Assembly: GCA_937900515.1 (NCBI GenBank)
Contig: CALCCU010000112.1
Location: forward strand, 62,001 to 126,000
Source: an uncultured Gammaproteobacteria bacterium
Lineage (GTDB): Bacteria > Pseudomonadota > Gammaproteobacteria > Nitrosococcales > Methylophagaceae
Length of the DNA: 64,000 nt
Reading direction: 5' to 3'
Positions within the stretch are counted from its first letter, which is position 1. Each line of letters starts with the position of its first letter. The notes beneath the pieces were generated by a model that saw only the letters and a program-made list of their open reading frames with translations, did not search any database and was not told the DNA's origin. The translations under genes and the position numbers were made by a program. Of the stretch, positions 47,881-57,728 are shown in pieces.

Positions 47881-49275
47881 CTTAGACTTACCAGCCCAAG
47901 GACGCTGAGGCGTTCTACTATCAATCTGTTTCTTTTTTCTGTCTTTGAAAGGATTATCACCTTTCTTAAATTCAATCACAATTGGTGTGCCATGTAACTT
48001 GAGCACATCACGGAATGTGTTTTCTAAATAGCGTTTATAGCTATTCGGCGTCGCATCTGTCTGATTGCCATGAATAATAATTCTAGGTGGGTTTTTACCG
48101 CCAAGATGTGCATACCTAAACTTAATTCTTCGTCCATGAACCAATGGGGGTTGGTGATCAGCAACAGCATCTTCTAATACACGAGTAAGTCTTGGCGTTG
48201 GAATTTGTGCCATTGCTGACTCATAAGCCTGTTTTACTGATTTGAAAAGTAAGCCAACACCACTACCATGAAGCGCTGAGATAAAGTGTGTATTAGCAAA
48301 GTTTAAGAAAGGTAAACGACGCTCAATATTTGTCGTTACCCATTCGCGTTCTGACTTATCTAAACCATCCCACTTATTAACAGCAATGACTACAGCTCGA
48401 CCACTTTGGATAATTAATCCCGCGAGGTGAAGATCTTGTTCAACAATGCCTTCATGGGCATCTAATACCAGCAACACCACATTGGCATCTTCTAAAGCCT
48501 GCAGTGTTTTTACAATACTGAATTTTTCCAGCATCTCTGAGACTTTAGAGCGTCTTCTAACACCTGCGGTATCTATTAAAGTGTATTCTGTTCCATCTTT
48601 TTCAAACGGAATATGAATACTATCTCGCGTTGTACCGGGCTCATCAAATGCAACTACACGGTCTTCACCCATAATGCGGTTAACCAATGTAGATTTACCT
48701 ACATTAGGACGTCCCAGTACAGCTAAGCGGATTCTACCATCGTCATTCAGCTCATTATCATCATCTGATGCTGTTGCTATCACGCTAGGCATCTCTTCTT
48801 TCAATGTTGAAAGAAGATTGGCAAGACCTCGCCCTTGGGAAGCGGAAATAACTTGGGGTTCTCCTAGGCCAAGAGCATAAAACTCTGCAGCCATCATTTC
48901 TTTAGTTTCACCCTCTGACTTATTAACTATCAGAATAGTTGGCTTACCAATCGACCTCAATTTTTGTGCAACATTTTCATCGTCAGCAACCAAGCCAGCC
49001 CGCCCATCAACTAAAAAGAAAACAATATCAGCTTCCTCAATAGCAAGATCTGCTTGTTTCCGCATCAAATCTGACATATTGTCAGATTGAGCCGTTAAGC
49101 CGCCGGTGTCAATAATTATAAAGTCACAACCTTCATTTTTTACATCACCATAAATTCGATCACGCGTTAGACCTGAGAAGTCAGCAACTAGTGCATCACG
49201 GCTACGTGTTAGGCGATTAAATAAGGTTGATTTACCAACATTTGGGCGGCCAACTAAGGCTACTACAGGTTTCAT
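47875..49275 (-). CDS. der: ribosome biogenesis GTPase Der (EngA)
   Basis: 466 residues with two tandem GTPase domains, each with its own G1 loop GRPNVGKST (starting at about residue 8 and about 188), followed by DTAGVRRRSK, NKWD and a C-terminal KH-like domain ending in a basic tail. It assists 50S subunit maturation. Gap of 2 bases to bamB; order yfgM-bamB-der as in E. coli. Confidence 0.97.
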   Translation of the reverse strand: MKPVVALVGRPNVGKSTLFNRLTRSRDALVADFSGLTRDRIYGDVKNEGCDFIIIDTGGLTAQSDNMSDLMRKQADLAIEEADIVFFLVDGRAGLVADDENVAQKLRSIGKPTILIVNKSEGETKEMMAAEFYALGLGEPQVISASQGRGLANLLSTLKEEMPSVIATASDDDNELNDDGRIRLAVLGRPNVGKSTLVNRIMGEDRVVAFDEPGTTRDSIHIPFEKDGTEYTLIDTAGVRRRSKVSEMLEKFSIVKTLQALEDANVVLLVLDAHEGIVEQDLHLAGLIIQSGRAVVIAVNKWDGLDKSEREWVTTNIERRLPFLNFANTHFISALHGSGVGLLFKSVKQAYESAMAQIPTPRLTRVLEDAVADHQPPLVHGRRIKFRYAHLGGKNPPRIIIHGNQTDATPNSYKRYLENTFRDVLKLHGTPIVIEFKKGDNPFKDRKKKQIDSRTPQRPWAGKSKS

Positions 49276-49277
49276 AA

Positions 49278-50432
49278 TTACTTGATCCGAAATGCAGTTA
49301 AAGTACCATCAGATGCAGTTACGAACACTAAATCATCTTTTACTACGGGTTTACTTCGAATTGCTTCATCAGCAATTCTCTTACGAGCAACAAAACGACC
49401 ATCTTCACGAGAAATCCAGTGAACAAAGCCTTCAAAATCACCAACAATAACATTTTCACCAACAATAACTGGTGCAGTTACTTTTCTACGTAATAAGCGA
49501 GTTTGTCTCCATAAAGCATCACCCGAACCATCTTGTACGGACCAAACATAATCACTTTCATCGCTCACATAAACACTATAACCGGGATCAACATCAAGTC
49601 CTGTACGTGAAGAAAAATCACGATACCAAAGTACTCTTCCTGAATTCAGAGAAACACCGGCTAATCTGCCATGAAATGCAACAACATACACCACATCATC
49701 TGCAATAACTGGAGTTGAATCAATATCAACCAAGCGATCCAATTCTGTACGGCCTCGAGGAACAGCTACACTTGTTTCCCAAACAACTACGCCATCATTC
49801 AATGAGAGGGCGACTAATTTGCCATTTGCATAACCAGAAATCACCATCTCACCTGAAATAACTGCTTCACCCGCTCCTCTTAAACTTAATAGAGGAACTG
49901 CACGCTGGTAACTCCAAAGACGCGTACCATCTTCACTAGATAAACCCGTCAATCGCCCATCAGCAGTACGAGCAACAACAACACCGTGAGCTGCTTTTGC
50001 TGGAGATAAAATCTCACTTGTTAATTGTTTTTTCCATTTAACTTCGCCACTCAACTCATCAAGAGCAATTAACTGTCCTTTTTTAGTTCCGATAAGAACT
50101 AGGCCATCTCCTCCACCAGCGCCTGTGGCAACAGGAACATCAAGACCAGCTTGCCATAATGTTTTGCCAGACATACTTGCATAACTAGTCACATCACCTT
50201 CATAGTCAACAGCGATAATAGCATCACCTTGAAGCCATGCTCCTAATTGACTGTAATCATCACCGGCACCACTACCAGTATCAGTTGACCAAGCAATAGT
50301 AGGCTCGAATTCAGGTGTAAACTCCACCAATTCAGAAGGAAGTGCGACGTAGACTTCATCTTCAAACCATGAGCAAGCTGTCAACAACAAGCTAATAGAT
50401 AACAGTACGCTGATTCGAATTGAACTAACCAT
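49278..50432 (-). CDS. bamB: outer-membrane assembly lipoprotein BamB
   Basis: 384 residues from the ATG at 50432, which overlaps the yfgM 3' end by 8 bases. The frame is open for 45 codons upstream, but the ATG places a lipoprotein signal (SIRISVLLSISLLLTAC) at the true N-terminus. The mature protein is an eight-bladed beta-propeller with repeating 'G.v.ald..tG...W' blades. It is an accessory lipoprotein of the BAM complex, whose core BamA is encoded at 55.4-57.7 kb. Confidence 0.94.
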   Translation of the reverse strand: MVSSIRISVLLSISLLLTACSWFEDEVYVALPSELVEFTPEFEPTIAWSTDTGSGAGDDYSQLGAWLQGDAIIAVDYEGDVTSYASMSGKTLWQAGLDVPVATGAGGGDGLVLIGTKKGQLIALDELSGEVKWKKQLTSEILSPAKAAHGVVVARTADGRLTGLSSEDGTRLWSYQRAVPLLSLRGAGEAVISGEMVISGYANGKLVALSLNDGVVVWETSVAVPRGRTELDRLVDIDSTPVIADDVVYVVAFHGRLAGVSLNSGRVLWYRDFSSRTGLDVDPGYSVYVSDESDYVWSVQDGSGDALWRQTRLLRRKVTAPVIVGENVIVGDFEGFVHWISREDGRFVARKRIADEAIRSKPVVKDDLVFVTASDGTLTAFRIK

Positions 50433-51066
50433 TATTTGAGGCCACCACATCGTCAAGTTTGATTTGAAGGATCTGCTGGCGAGGTTCGCCTTGTTTGATA
50501 GTGAACAATGCCTGCTGATAAGCTGTTCTTGCCTGATCCGGTTTTGCTTGTTCAATGTAAATATCACCTTTTAGCTCTGACCACAAAGATGAAAATGCAT
50601 CTGATGATGCTTTATCAGCTAAGAGTAAAGCCTCATCGAATTTACTGTCTAAAAACAATACTTGCGCTAATCTTAGTTGAGCAAGTTCTTTATGAGCAGA
50701 TAAATCAGCATTAGAAACAACCCAGTTTAGATATGTCTGTGCCGCAGCATTATCATTATTTTTAACAGCATTGGATGCCATATCAAATGCTGAAAATATA
50801 GAATAAGGGCTTGTTGAAAAATCAGTAAACAAATTATCTGAGGCTGCTGCTGCAGTAATACTATCCCCATTAGCCAAGGCTCTTGATACTTGTTGATATG
50901 CATGTGAAGCTTTCAGTGCTTGTGTACTTTTATAATCGACCCAGTAGCGGCCACCAAAGACAGCTAACGCAGTAGCCACACAAGCAATGATGACTGAACG
51001 TCCATTATCACGCCACCACTGTTTAATCTCTTCGCCTTTTTCATCATCCGATGCATAAATATCCAT
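50425..51066 (-). CDS. yfgM: YfgM family periplasmic TPR-like protein
   Basis: 213 residues: a short cytoplasmic N-terminus (DDEKGEEIKQWWRDNGRSV), one membrane helix (about 23-42) and a periplasmic tetratricopeptide-like domain. It matches the YfgM family, an ancillary SecYEG-associated chaperone. It heads yfgM-bamB-der. In many relatives hisS precedes it; here the upstream neighbour is amt on the other strand. Confidence 0.9.
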   Translation of the reverse strand: MDIYASDDEKGEEIKQWWRDNGRSVIIACVATALAVFGGRYWVDYKSTQALKASHAYQQVSRALANGDSITAAAASDNLFTDFSTSPYSIFSAFDMASNAVKNNDNAAAQTYLNWVVSNADLSAHKELAQLRLAQVLFLDSKFDEALLLADKASSDAFSSLWSELKGDIYIEQAKPDQARTAYQQALFTIKQGEPRQQILQIKLDDVVASNNG

Positions 51067-51261
51067 CTTCTGTCATTCCTCAAATATTCGACTGAACAAA
51101 AGACTAATTATACGTTGATCTGCCCAAAAATGTGGATATGTCGTTGCAAATGAATACAGCGCACCATTTCAAACCAGAAACACCTTAAGCGCACCTTTTT
51201 AGAGCAAAACAACTTAATCATCATGCTGATAGACCTAATAAGTTATTGTTTTATATATAAA

Positions 51262-51274
51262 CACCATTATGGTG
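51262..51274. promoter_or_regulatory. NtrC-like dyad overlapping the sigma-54 promoter
   Basis: CACCATTATGGTG is a perfect dyad with the CAC-N7-GTG spacing of NtrC sites (consensus TGCAC-N7-GTGCA). Its right half overlaps the -24 element of the amt promoter. Two upstream GCACC half-sites at about 51161 and 51191 could be enhancer positions. Binding by NtrC is inference. Confidence 0.4.
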
Positions 51275-51285
51275 CGACAATTGCA
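51270..51285 (+). promoter_or_regulatory. sigma-54 promoter of amt
   Basis: TGGTGCGACAATTGCA has GG and GC dinucleotides separated by exactly 10 bases, the required -24/-12 geometry, and a consensus TTGCA at the -12 side. The predicted start of transcription falls near 51297, about 33 bases before the GTG start codon of amt. An ammonium transporter is a classical target of RpoN/NtrC. Confidence 0.75.
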
Positions 51286-51329
51286 CTAAATTAAGGCTAA
51301 TTAATTCTAACTAATAAGGATAGTACATC

Positions 51330-52514
51330 GTGCAAAATTCTTCTGATGTCCTGTTTATATTGCTTGGCGCCATTATGGTGCTCGCAATGCATGCAGGCTT
51401 TGCTTTTTTAGAGGTGGGGACCGTTAGGAAAAAAAATCAGGTCAACGCCCTCGTTAAAATAATTATGGACTTTGCTGTTTCCACAATAGCTTACTTTTTC
51501 ATCGGTTATGGTATTGCCTATGGCATTAGCTTTTTCCAAGCTGCACCCGCATTAGTCGAATTCAATGGCTATGCCCTTGTAAAGTTCTTCTTTTTACTCA
51601 CCTTCGCTGCTGCAATTCCAGCTATCGTATCAGGTGGTATTGCGGAAAGAGCTAAGTTTAACCCTCAACTGATTGCCACTTTTCTAATTGCAGGTTTTGT
51701 ATATCCTCTATTTGAAGGCATTAGTTGGAATGGTTTATTTGGCTTTCAGCAATGGTTAGAAACAAGCTTTGGTGCTGGCTTCCATGATTTTGCGGGATCA
51801 GTCGTTGTTCATGGTGTTGGTGGTTGGATTGCACTAGCAGCTATTTTACACCTAGGCCCACGTCATGGTCGTTATGGTAAACAAGGTCAAGTCTTTGCTC
51901 ACCCGCCATCAAACATACCTTTTTTAGCGTTAGGTGCATGGATCCTTACTGTCGGTTGGTTTGGTTTTAACGTTATGTCTGCACAAGAAATCGGAGGTAT
52001 CAGCGGTTTAGTTGCAATCAACTCCCTTATGGCAATGGTCGGCGGCACGCTCGTAGCTTGTCTTGTCGGCCGTAATGATCCAGGTTTCGTTCATAACGGG
52101 CCATTAGCAGGTCTCGTTGCCGTTTGTGCTGGTTCAGACATTATGCATCCTCTTGGCGCTCTCGCGACAGGTGGTATCGCAGGAGGCCTGTTTGTCTTCA
52201 TGTTCACCATGACTCAAAATAAATGGAAGATTGATGATGTTCTTGGTGTATGGCCACTACATGGTTTATGTGGGGTATGGGGAGGAATAGCTGTAGGAAT
52301 TTTCGGGCAGCTTAGCATGGGTGGCTTAGGTGGCGTGAGCATGCAGTCACAAGTTATAGGTACGCTATTAGGTATTGCTATCGCCTTTATAGGTGGTTAT
52401 TTAGTATATGGTGTATTGAAACTTGCTCTAGGCCTACGCCTTTCTCAAGAAGAAGAATATAATGGCGCTGACTTGAGTATTCACAAAATCAGTGCAACAC
52501 CCGCTAACGACTAG
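51330..52514 (+). CDS. amt: ammonium transporter
   Basis: A 394-residue transporter with 11 predicted helices. The start is GTG; AAGGA lies upstream. Conserved parts: FLEVGTVRKKNQVNALVK, the first pore histidine in VVHGVGGWIALAA and the second in WPLHGLCGVWGG. The protein has no cleaved signal peptide. No glnK/glnB gene is next to it, unlike the usual glnK-amt pair. Behind a sigma-54 promoter, so expression is probably induced by nitrogen limitation. Confidence 0.93.
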   Translation: MQNSSDVLFILLGAIMVLAMHAGFAFLEVGTVRKKNQVNALVKIIMDFAVSTIAYFFIGYGIAYGISFFQAAPALVEFNGYALVKFFFLLTFAAAIPAIVSGGIAERAKFNPQLIATFLIAGFVYPLFEGISWNGLFGFQQWLETSFGAGFHDFAGSVVVHGVGGWIALAAILHLGPRHGRYGKQGQVFAHPPSNIPFLALGAWILTVGWFGFNVMSAQEIGGISGLVAINSLMAMVGGTLVACLVGRNDPGFVHNGPLAGLVAVCAGSDIMHPLGALATGGIAGGLFVFMFTMTQNKWKIDDVLGVWPLHGLCGVWGGIAVGIFGQLSMGGLGGVSMQSQVIGTLLGIAIAFIGGYLVYGVLKLALGLRLSQEEEYNGADLSIHKISATPAND

Positions 52515-52525
52515 ATCAAAGAGAA

Positions 52526-52552
52526 CCGGTAGTAGCCATGTGCTACTACCGG
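52526..52552. terminator. strong hairpin between convergent amt and lpxA
   Basis: CCGGTAGTAG pairs perfectly with CTACTACCGG around a 7-base loop. One arm includes the lpxA stop codon. There is no T-tract on either side, so it is not a textbook intrinsic terminator, but its position fits transcript ending or 3' end protection. Confidence 0.5.
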
Positions 52553-53316
52553 ATTATTCCGCCGTCTTGTTCTGATAAGAAATCTAATAATAATGTGATT
52601 TCTGATTCTTCTTGCCCCATTTCTGAAAGCTTCACATCGGCTTCTTCTATGCGTAAGCCTGAGCGATAAAGTATTTTATAAGCCTTACGGATATTCTTAA
52701 TTTGGACATCTGAAAAGCCTTGGCGTCGCAAGCCTTCAACATTACAACCAATAGGTTTAGCCATATGCCCAGATACGAGGACATAAGGTGGTACATTTCG
52801 AGAGATAACACTTCCCATCGCACTGAATGAGTATGATCCCATTGAATTAAACTGGCTTACTAATGTAAAGCCACCTAATATAACAAAGTCTTTAAGGATG
52901 ACATGGCCTGCTAAGGTCGCATTATTAGCAAGTATATTATTACTTCCGATAATGCAGTCATGAGCAATATGAACATAAGCCATAATCCAATTATTGTCGC
53001 CAACTTTTGTAAGTCCACCACCCTGAACTGTGCCACGGTTAATGGTCACATTTTCTCGTATAAGGTTATTATCACCAATTTCTAAGGTCGTCGGCTCACC
53101 AGCATATTTTTTATCCTGTGGCTCTTCACCAATAGAAGAAAACTGATAAATCGTATTGTTTTTACCAATCTTAGTAGGGCCTTGAATAACAACATGTGAT
53201 TTAATATCACACCCCGAGGCTATTTCAACATCTGGTCCAATAATTGAAAAAGGTCCAATTTTTACATCTTCAGCTATGATAGCTGAAGGATCAATAATGG
53301 CTGTACTATGAATCAT
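52546..53316 (-). CDS. lpxA: UDP-N-acetylglucosamine acyltransferase LpxA
   Basis: A 256-residue left-handed beta-helix acyltransferase with about ten hexapeptide coils ([20 protein letters not shown] onward) and a helical C-terminus. The catalytic histidine is in [11 protein letters not shown]. It performs the first acylation of lipid A. Its ATG overlaps the fabZ stop by 4 bases. The usual next gene, lpxB, is absent. Confidence 0.96.
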   Translation of the reverse strand: MIHSTAIIDPSAIIAEDVKIGPFSIIGPDVEIASGCDIKSHVVIQGPTKIGKNNTIYQFSSIGEEPQDKKYAGEPTTLEIGDNNLIRENVTINRGTVQGGGLTKVGDNNWIMAYVHIAHDCIIGSNNILANNATLAGHVILKDFVILGGFTLVSQFNSMGSYSFSAMGSVISRNVPPYVLVSGHMAKPIGCNVEGLRRQGFSDVQIKNIRKAYKILYRSGLRIEEADVKLSEMGQEESEITLLLDFLSEQDGGIIR

Positions 53317-53762
53317 TTAGGCATTTCTTGATTTACACACATAATGTCGGCGCTAACAACAACCTCACCGTCGACGCTTGCTTCACCACTAAACTTCCAC
53401 AGATTACGCTTATTCTTAACTAATTTAACAGATAGTTGTAACTGATCGCCTGGCTCAACTGGTTTTTTGAATCGAGCATTATCAATACCAGCTAAATAGT
53501 ACAAAGCATTATCAGATTGAACATCAGCAGCAGTTTTAAATGCTAATAATCCTGTAGCTTGTGCTAATGCTTCTAATATAAGAACTCCTGGCATAATCAC
53601 ACGTTGTGGAAAATGCCCCGTAAATTGAGGCTCATTAAAGGTAATATTTTTTATTCCGACAAGTGATTCGCCTGGTGTAAATTCAATAACACGGTCAATA
53701 AGCAAAAAAGGATATCGGTGAGGTAACAGTCTTTGTATCTCATGTATATCTATAGTATTCAA
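53313..53762 (-). CDS. fabZ: 3-hydroxyacyl-ACP dehydratase FabZ
   Basis: A 149-residue hot-dog dehydratase. Active-site His and Glu are in [20 protein letters not shown]. The start is TTG with AAGGAT 9 bases upstream; the only nearby ATG is in another frame and soon stops. It lies between lpxD and lpxA as in E. coli. Confidence 0.95.
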   Translation of the reverse strand: MNTIDIHEIQRLLPHRYPFLLIDRVIEFTPGESLVGIKNITFNEPQFTGHFPQRVIMPGVLILEALAQATGLLAFKTAADVQSDNALYYLAGIDNARFKKPVEPGDQLQLSVKLVKNKRNLWKFSGEASVDGEVVVSADIMCVNQEMPK

Positions 53763-53826
53763 TTCATATATCCTTAATAATATTTATATTTCTTTAAACA
53801 GTTATGCATAAGCATAAGGAGCCGCA

Positions 53827-54837
53827 TTATTTTTGTTGAGATTCTATTTGTTTAACTCGTTCTGATAATTTTTCTAATTGCCTATAACGAATTACATTTT
53901 TGTGCCATACCTGTGTTGGTTCAGCAGGTATACCCGAAGAGTAGCTTCCTGACTGGGTAATCGATTTAGTAACCATTGTCATTCCTGTCAGTTGAACACC
54001 ATCTGCAATTTCTAAATGTCCTCCAAGCCCTGCACCACCGCCTATGGCACAGTTTTTACCAATGGTTGTACTACCTGCAATACCGACACATCCTGCAATG
54101 ACGGTGTGTTCACCAATAATTGTATTGTGACCTATTTGTATTTGATTATCTAATTTAACGCCGTCTCCGATAGTTGTATCATCAATTGCACCGCGATCTA
54201 TCGTTGTATTAGCTCCGATCTCAACATCATTGCCAATTTTAACGCTACCGACTTGAGGAACTTTGATCCATTTCCCTTTATCATTTGCAATACCAAAGCC
54301 ATCAGCACCAATCACTACCCCAGGATGAATTAAACCTCGTTGTCCGATACTAACACCATCACAAAGCGTCACATTAGCAACTAATCGAGTATTTTCACCC
54401 ACTCGAACATCATCGAGTAAAACGCAGCCTGGACCGATAACAACATTCTTCTCTAGAATAACCCCTGCTCCGATAACTGATTGAGCATTAATTGTAACGC
54501 TCGGGTCTATCTGACAATTCTCATCAATGGACACACTAGAGTGAATGCCCGTCTTCTTTATTACTACAGGGTTAAGTAATAAAGCTATTTTTGCATAAGC
54601 CACATAGGGATCATGAGAAATGATCGCATTAGAGGGAACATTACCGCTCAAGCTAGGGCTTACAATTACAGCTCCTGCGCTGGTTTCAGCCAAGTATTTT
54701 CTATACTTTGTATTTGATAGAAAACTAATTTGATCTGCTTTCGCAGACTGCAGTGTTGCAACACTGTTAACAACGTAGTCTCTATCACCTACTACATCAC
54801 CACCAATATGATCTGCAATTTCAGCTAACGTCCACAT
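53827..54837 (-). CDS. lpxD: UDP-3-O-acylglucosamine N-acyltransferase LpxD
   Basis: 336 residues: an N-terminal uridine-binding domain (about 1-95), hexapeptide beta-helix (about 100-300) and a C-terminal helix. The catalytic histidine is in LDNQIQIGHNTIIGEH. It adds the second 3-hydroxyacyl chain in lipid A synthesis. It follows skp by 19 bases. Confidence 0.96.
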   Translation of the reverse strand: MWTLAEIADHIGGDVVGDRDYVVNSVATLQSAKADQISFLSNTKYRKYLAETSAGAVIVSPSLSGNVPSNAIISHDPYVAYAKIALLLNPVVIKKTGIHSSVSIDENCQIDPSVTINAQSVIGAGVILEKNVVIGPGCVLLDDVRVGENTRLVANVTLCDGVSIGQRGLIHPGVVIGADGFGIANDKGKWIKVPQVGSVKIGNDVEIGANTTIDRGAIDDTTIGDGVKLDNQIQIGHNTIIGEHTVIAGCVGIAGSTTIGKNCAIGGGAGLGGHLEIADGVQLTGMTMVTKSITQSGSYSSGIPAEPTQVWHKNVIRYRQLEKLSERVKQIESQQK

Positions 54838-54856
54838 AGTAATAGTAAGGTTTAAC

Positions 54857-55381
54857 TTATTTTTTAGATTTTAAAAGCTGTAAAACTTTATTTGTCATAT
54901 CTGTGCGCTCACTCGCAAAGATAACACCTTGGTAGACAACTAAATCATAAGATTCTTTTTTCGCTAAGCCCACAATTGTTTCAGCAATTTCTTTTTCTAG
55001 TTTACGTAACTCTTCGTTACGTCTAATTGATAAATCTTCACTGTATTCATCTTGTAAACGTTTTAATTCACGCTGTTCACTTAAAATATCTCTTTCTTTC
55101 TTTTTACGTTCATCAGCACCTAGAATGGCAGCATCTTTTGATAAACGTTCTTGTTTGGCGCGTAAGTTTTTGATTTTCTTTTCTAGTGATGAACTTCGAC
55201 TTGCAAACTCTTTTTCAAGTCTTGCTAATGCCTTTTCCTTTTGTGGCGATTTATCAAGCACCATTCCTGCATTTACGACTCCTATTTTCAATTCAGCCGC
55301 ACTTACAGTCATACTTGATACAGCCAAAACTGATGCTAATAATAAGCCAGTAATAGTTACTTTTCTCACACTAATCTCCAA
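54857..55381 (-). CDS. skp: periplasmic chaperone Skp (OmpH)
   Basis: 174 residues with a signal peptide (about 1-28, VSAA) followed by a short beta body (ELKIGVVNAGMVL) and two long charged coiled-coil arms (about 45-145) with a final beta strand (YDLVVYQGVIFA). The Skp fold: a trimeric holdase for outer-membrane proteins on the way to BamA, encoded just upstream. Confidence 0.92.
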   Translation of the reverse strand: MEISVRKVTITGLLLASVLAVSSMTVSAAELKIGVVNAGMVLDKSPQKEKALARLEKEFASRSSSLEKKIKNLRAKQERLSKDAAILGADERKKKERDILSEQRELKRLQDEYSEDLSIRRNEELRKLEKEIAETIVGLAKKESYDLVVYQGVIFASERTDMTNKVLQLLKSKK

Positions 55382-55390
55382 ATGTGTTAA

Positions 55391-57670
55391 TTAAAATGTT
55401 GAACCTAATGAGAATTGGAAACTTTCGGTTTCGTCGTCTTCTTGCTCATTAAATGGTTGTGCAAAACTAAAGGACATTGCACCAAAAGGTGATATCCAAA
55501 TTGCAGAAATACCTGCAGAATATCGTAATAAACCAGTATCAAAATCCTGAGCATCCGAATACACATTACCGACATCGGTAAATGCGCTCAAACGAAATGA
55601 CCTAAGCTGCTTTTTCAAAAATGGTACTGGGAAGATAATTTCTGCTCCACCTGCTACCAGCATATTACCACCAAGAGCATTACCATTAGCAGTGTCTTTA
55701 ACACCTAATGTATTTGCTTTAAAGCCTCGTACATTTTTAATACCGCCGGCATAAAAGTTCTCAAAGAATGGAAGTTCTTCAGTATCTCCATATCCCTCAC
55801 CATAACCAAAGTTACCCTTCATAGCGAAGGTTAAAGAATCAGTTATAGGCGTGAACCAGCTAGTTTTATAGCGAAGTTTATAATATTGTAGCGATCCAAT
55901 TGGTGTAGCGACTTCCAATGAGACACTTTGAGCCATCCCTCTAGTCGGTAAAACAGAACTATCCCTTGTATCTCTAGACCAACCCAGAGTTAAAGGTATT
56001 GCCTGGAAATTATCGCCTTCTCGCGCAATAAAGTCTCTATGTACTTGCGCCGGATCCGTCCCCAAATTAATAGTGGTATCTTCAAACCCTACACCAAGAC
56101 GAATTCTATTATCTTCTGAAATTGGAATTCCGAAATTTACATCCCCCCCAAACTGATCGGTTGTGAAATTAGATAAGTTCGCCTCACCAGCATCTGACTT
56201 TCTGTAAAAGGCATTAAAACCTTGACTAATCCCATCAACAGTCACAAATGGGTTGGTATAACCAAAACTATAAACAGTATTTACGCTACTGTTATTAAAA
56301 CCAAAGCTAATATGCTTACCACTACCTAAAAAGTTTTTCTGGGTTACATTGGCATTAAAAATCAAACCATCAGATTGAGAGAAACCTAATCCAGCAGATA
56401 AACTACCCGAGGCCATTTCTGTTACCCCAAATTCAAGATCAACCTGATCGACAGTACCTGCAACCGGGACTGTTTCGACGTTAACATCTTCAAAATAACC
56501 TAAACGTTGAATACGAGCTCGCGATTGTTCAACGTTCGTCGTTGAGATCCAAGAAGACTCTTGTTGACGCATTTCGCGACGTAATACTTCATCACGAGTT
56601 TTACTATTTCCTGAAATATTTATTCTACGAACATAAGCACGTCGGCCTGGATCCACAAAAAATGTCAATGACACTTGCTTATTTTCACGATCGATATTTG
56701 GCACCGCATTTACATTTGCAAATGCATAACCGTCATCACCCAGTCGATTCGTCAATAACTCAGTACTTTTTGTAATCGCCTTACGTGAGAATAGTGCATC
56801 TTTCTTTATGACAACACGATCAAATAACTCTTCTTCCGCTACGATCAAATCACCGGCTAAACGAATTTCTTTAACCCTGTACTGATTGCCTTCAGAAATA
56901 TTAATGGTGATGTACATTTGCTTCTTATCATCAGTAATAGCAACTTGAGTTGACTCAACAGTGAAGTCAACATAACCACGATCTAAATAAAACGAGCGTA
57001 GTGTTTCTAAATCTGCTGATAACTTTTGTCGCGAATATTGATTATCATTGGTGATAAAGGATAAATATCCACCCGTTGACGACTGAAAATCAACTTTAAG
57101 CTCATCATCATCGTAAGATGTATTCCCGACAATATTGATGGCTCCAATTGTCGCAACAATACCCTCTGCCATAGTGATGCGAATACCAACTCGATTACGT
57201 GACAACGGCGTCACTTCTGATTCTATTGTTACACCATATTTCCCGCGGCTAAAATATTGACGCTGTAATTCCAGCTCAACACGTTCAAGCATCGCTTGCT
57301 CGAACACTTGCCCTTCAGAAAAACCTATTTGACTCAATGACTTCAATAGCTCAGCACTGTCCAAATCTTTGTTTCCAACAAATTCTATACTTGAAACAGC
57401 AGGGCGTTCAGTTACTTTTATAACCAGTACACCATCCATCTCTTCAACGCCGACATCACTGAAATACTTAGACTTATAGAGAGTACGAATAATACTTTTA
57501 GCATCATCATCACTCATTTCGTCGCCGACTTTTACAGCTAGGAAATTGAAAACTGTGCCAGCAGATATTCGCTGCAATCCCTCTACTCGGATATCTTTAA
57601 TAACAAAAGACTCGGCAAAGGCCGTACTAGAGAGCAATAGTAATACTATGATTTTGAGTAATTTAGTCAT
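55391..57670 (-). CDS. bamA: outer-membrane protein assembly factor BamA
   Basis: 759 residues: signal peptide (about 1-19), five POTRA domains (about 22-415) starting FVIKDIRVEGLQRISAGTVF, and a 16-stranded barrel. The lid motif VRGF is in IKNVRGFKANTLG and the protein ends with the C-terminal Phe signal (SFQFSLGSTF). It is the core of the BAM complex. BamB is encoded at 49.3 kb. Confidence 0.97.
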   Translation of the reverse strand: MTKLLKIIVLLLLSSTAFAESFVIKDIRVEGLQRISAGTVFNFLAVKVGDEMSDDDAKSIIRTLYKSKYFSDVGVEEMDGVLVIKVTERPAVSSIEFVGNKDLDSAELLKSLSQIGFSEGQVFEQAMLERVELELQRQYFSRGKYGVTIESEVTPLSRNRVGIRITMAEGIVATIGAINIVGNTSYDDDELKVDFQSSTGGYLSFITNDNQYSRQKLSADLETLRSFYLDRGYVDFTVESTQVAITDDKKQMYITINISEGNQYRVKEIRLAGDLIVAEEELFDRVVIKKDALFSRKAITKSTELLTNRLGDDGYAFANVNAVPNIDRENKQVSLTFFVDPGRRAYVRRINISGNSKTRDEVLRREMRQQESSWISTTNVEQSRARIQRLGYFEDVNVETVPVAGTVDQVDLEFGVTEMASGSLSAGLGFSQSDGLIFNANVTQKNFLGSGKHISFGFNNSSVNTVYSFGYTNPFVTVDGISQGFNAFYRKSDAGEANLSNFTTDQFGGDVNFGIPISEDNRIRLGVGFEDTTINLGTDPAQVHRDFIAREGDNFQAIPLTLGWSRDTRDSSVLPTRGMAQSVSLEVATPIGSLQYYKLRYKTSWFTPITDSLTFAMKGNFGYGEGYGDTEELPFFENFYAGGIKNVRGFKANTLGVKDTANGNALGGNMLVAGGAEIIFPVPFLKKQLRSFRLSAFTDVGNVYSDAQDFDTGLLRYSAGISAIWISPFGAMSFSFAQPFNEQEDDETESFQFSLGSTF

Positions 57671-57728
57671 TGATTCTTTTTATACAGCTGGTCAACGGAA
57701 AGTAGCTAGTTTACCTGTAATAAACACA

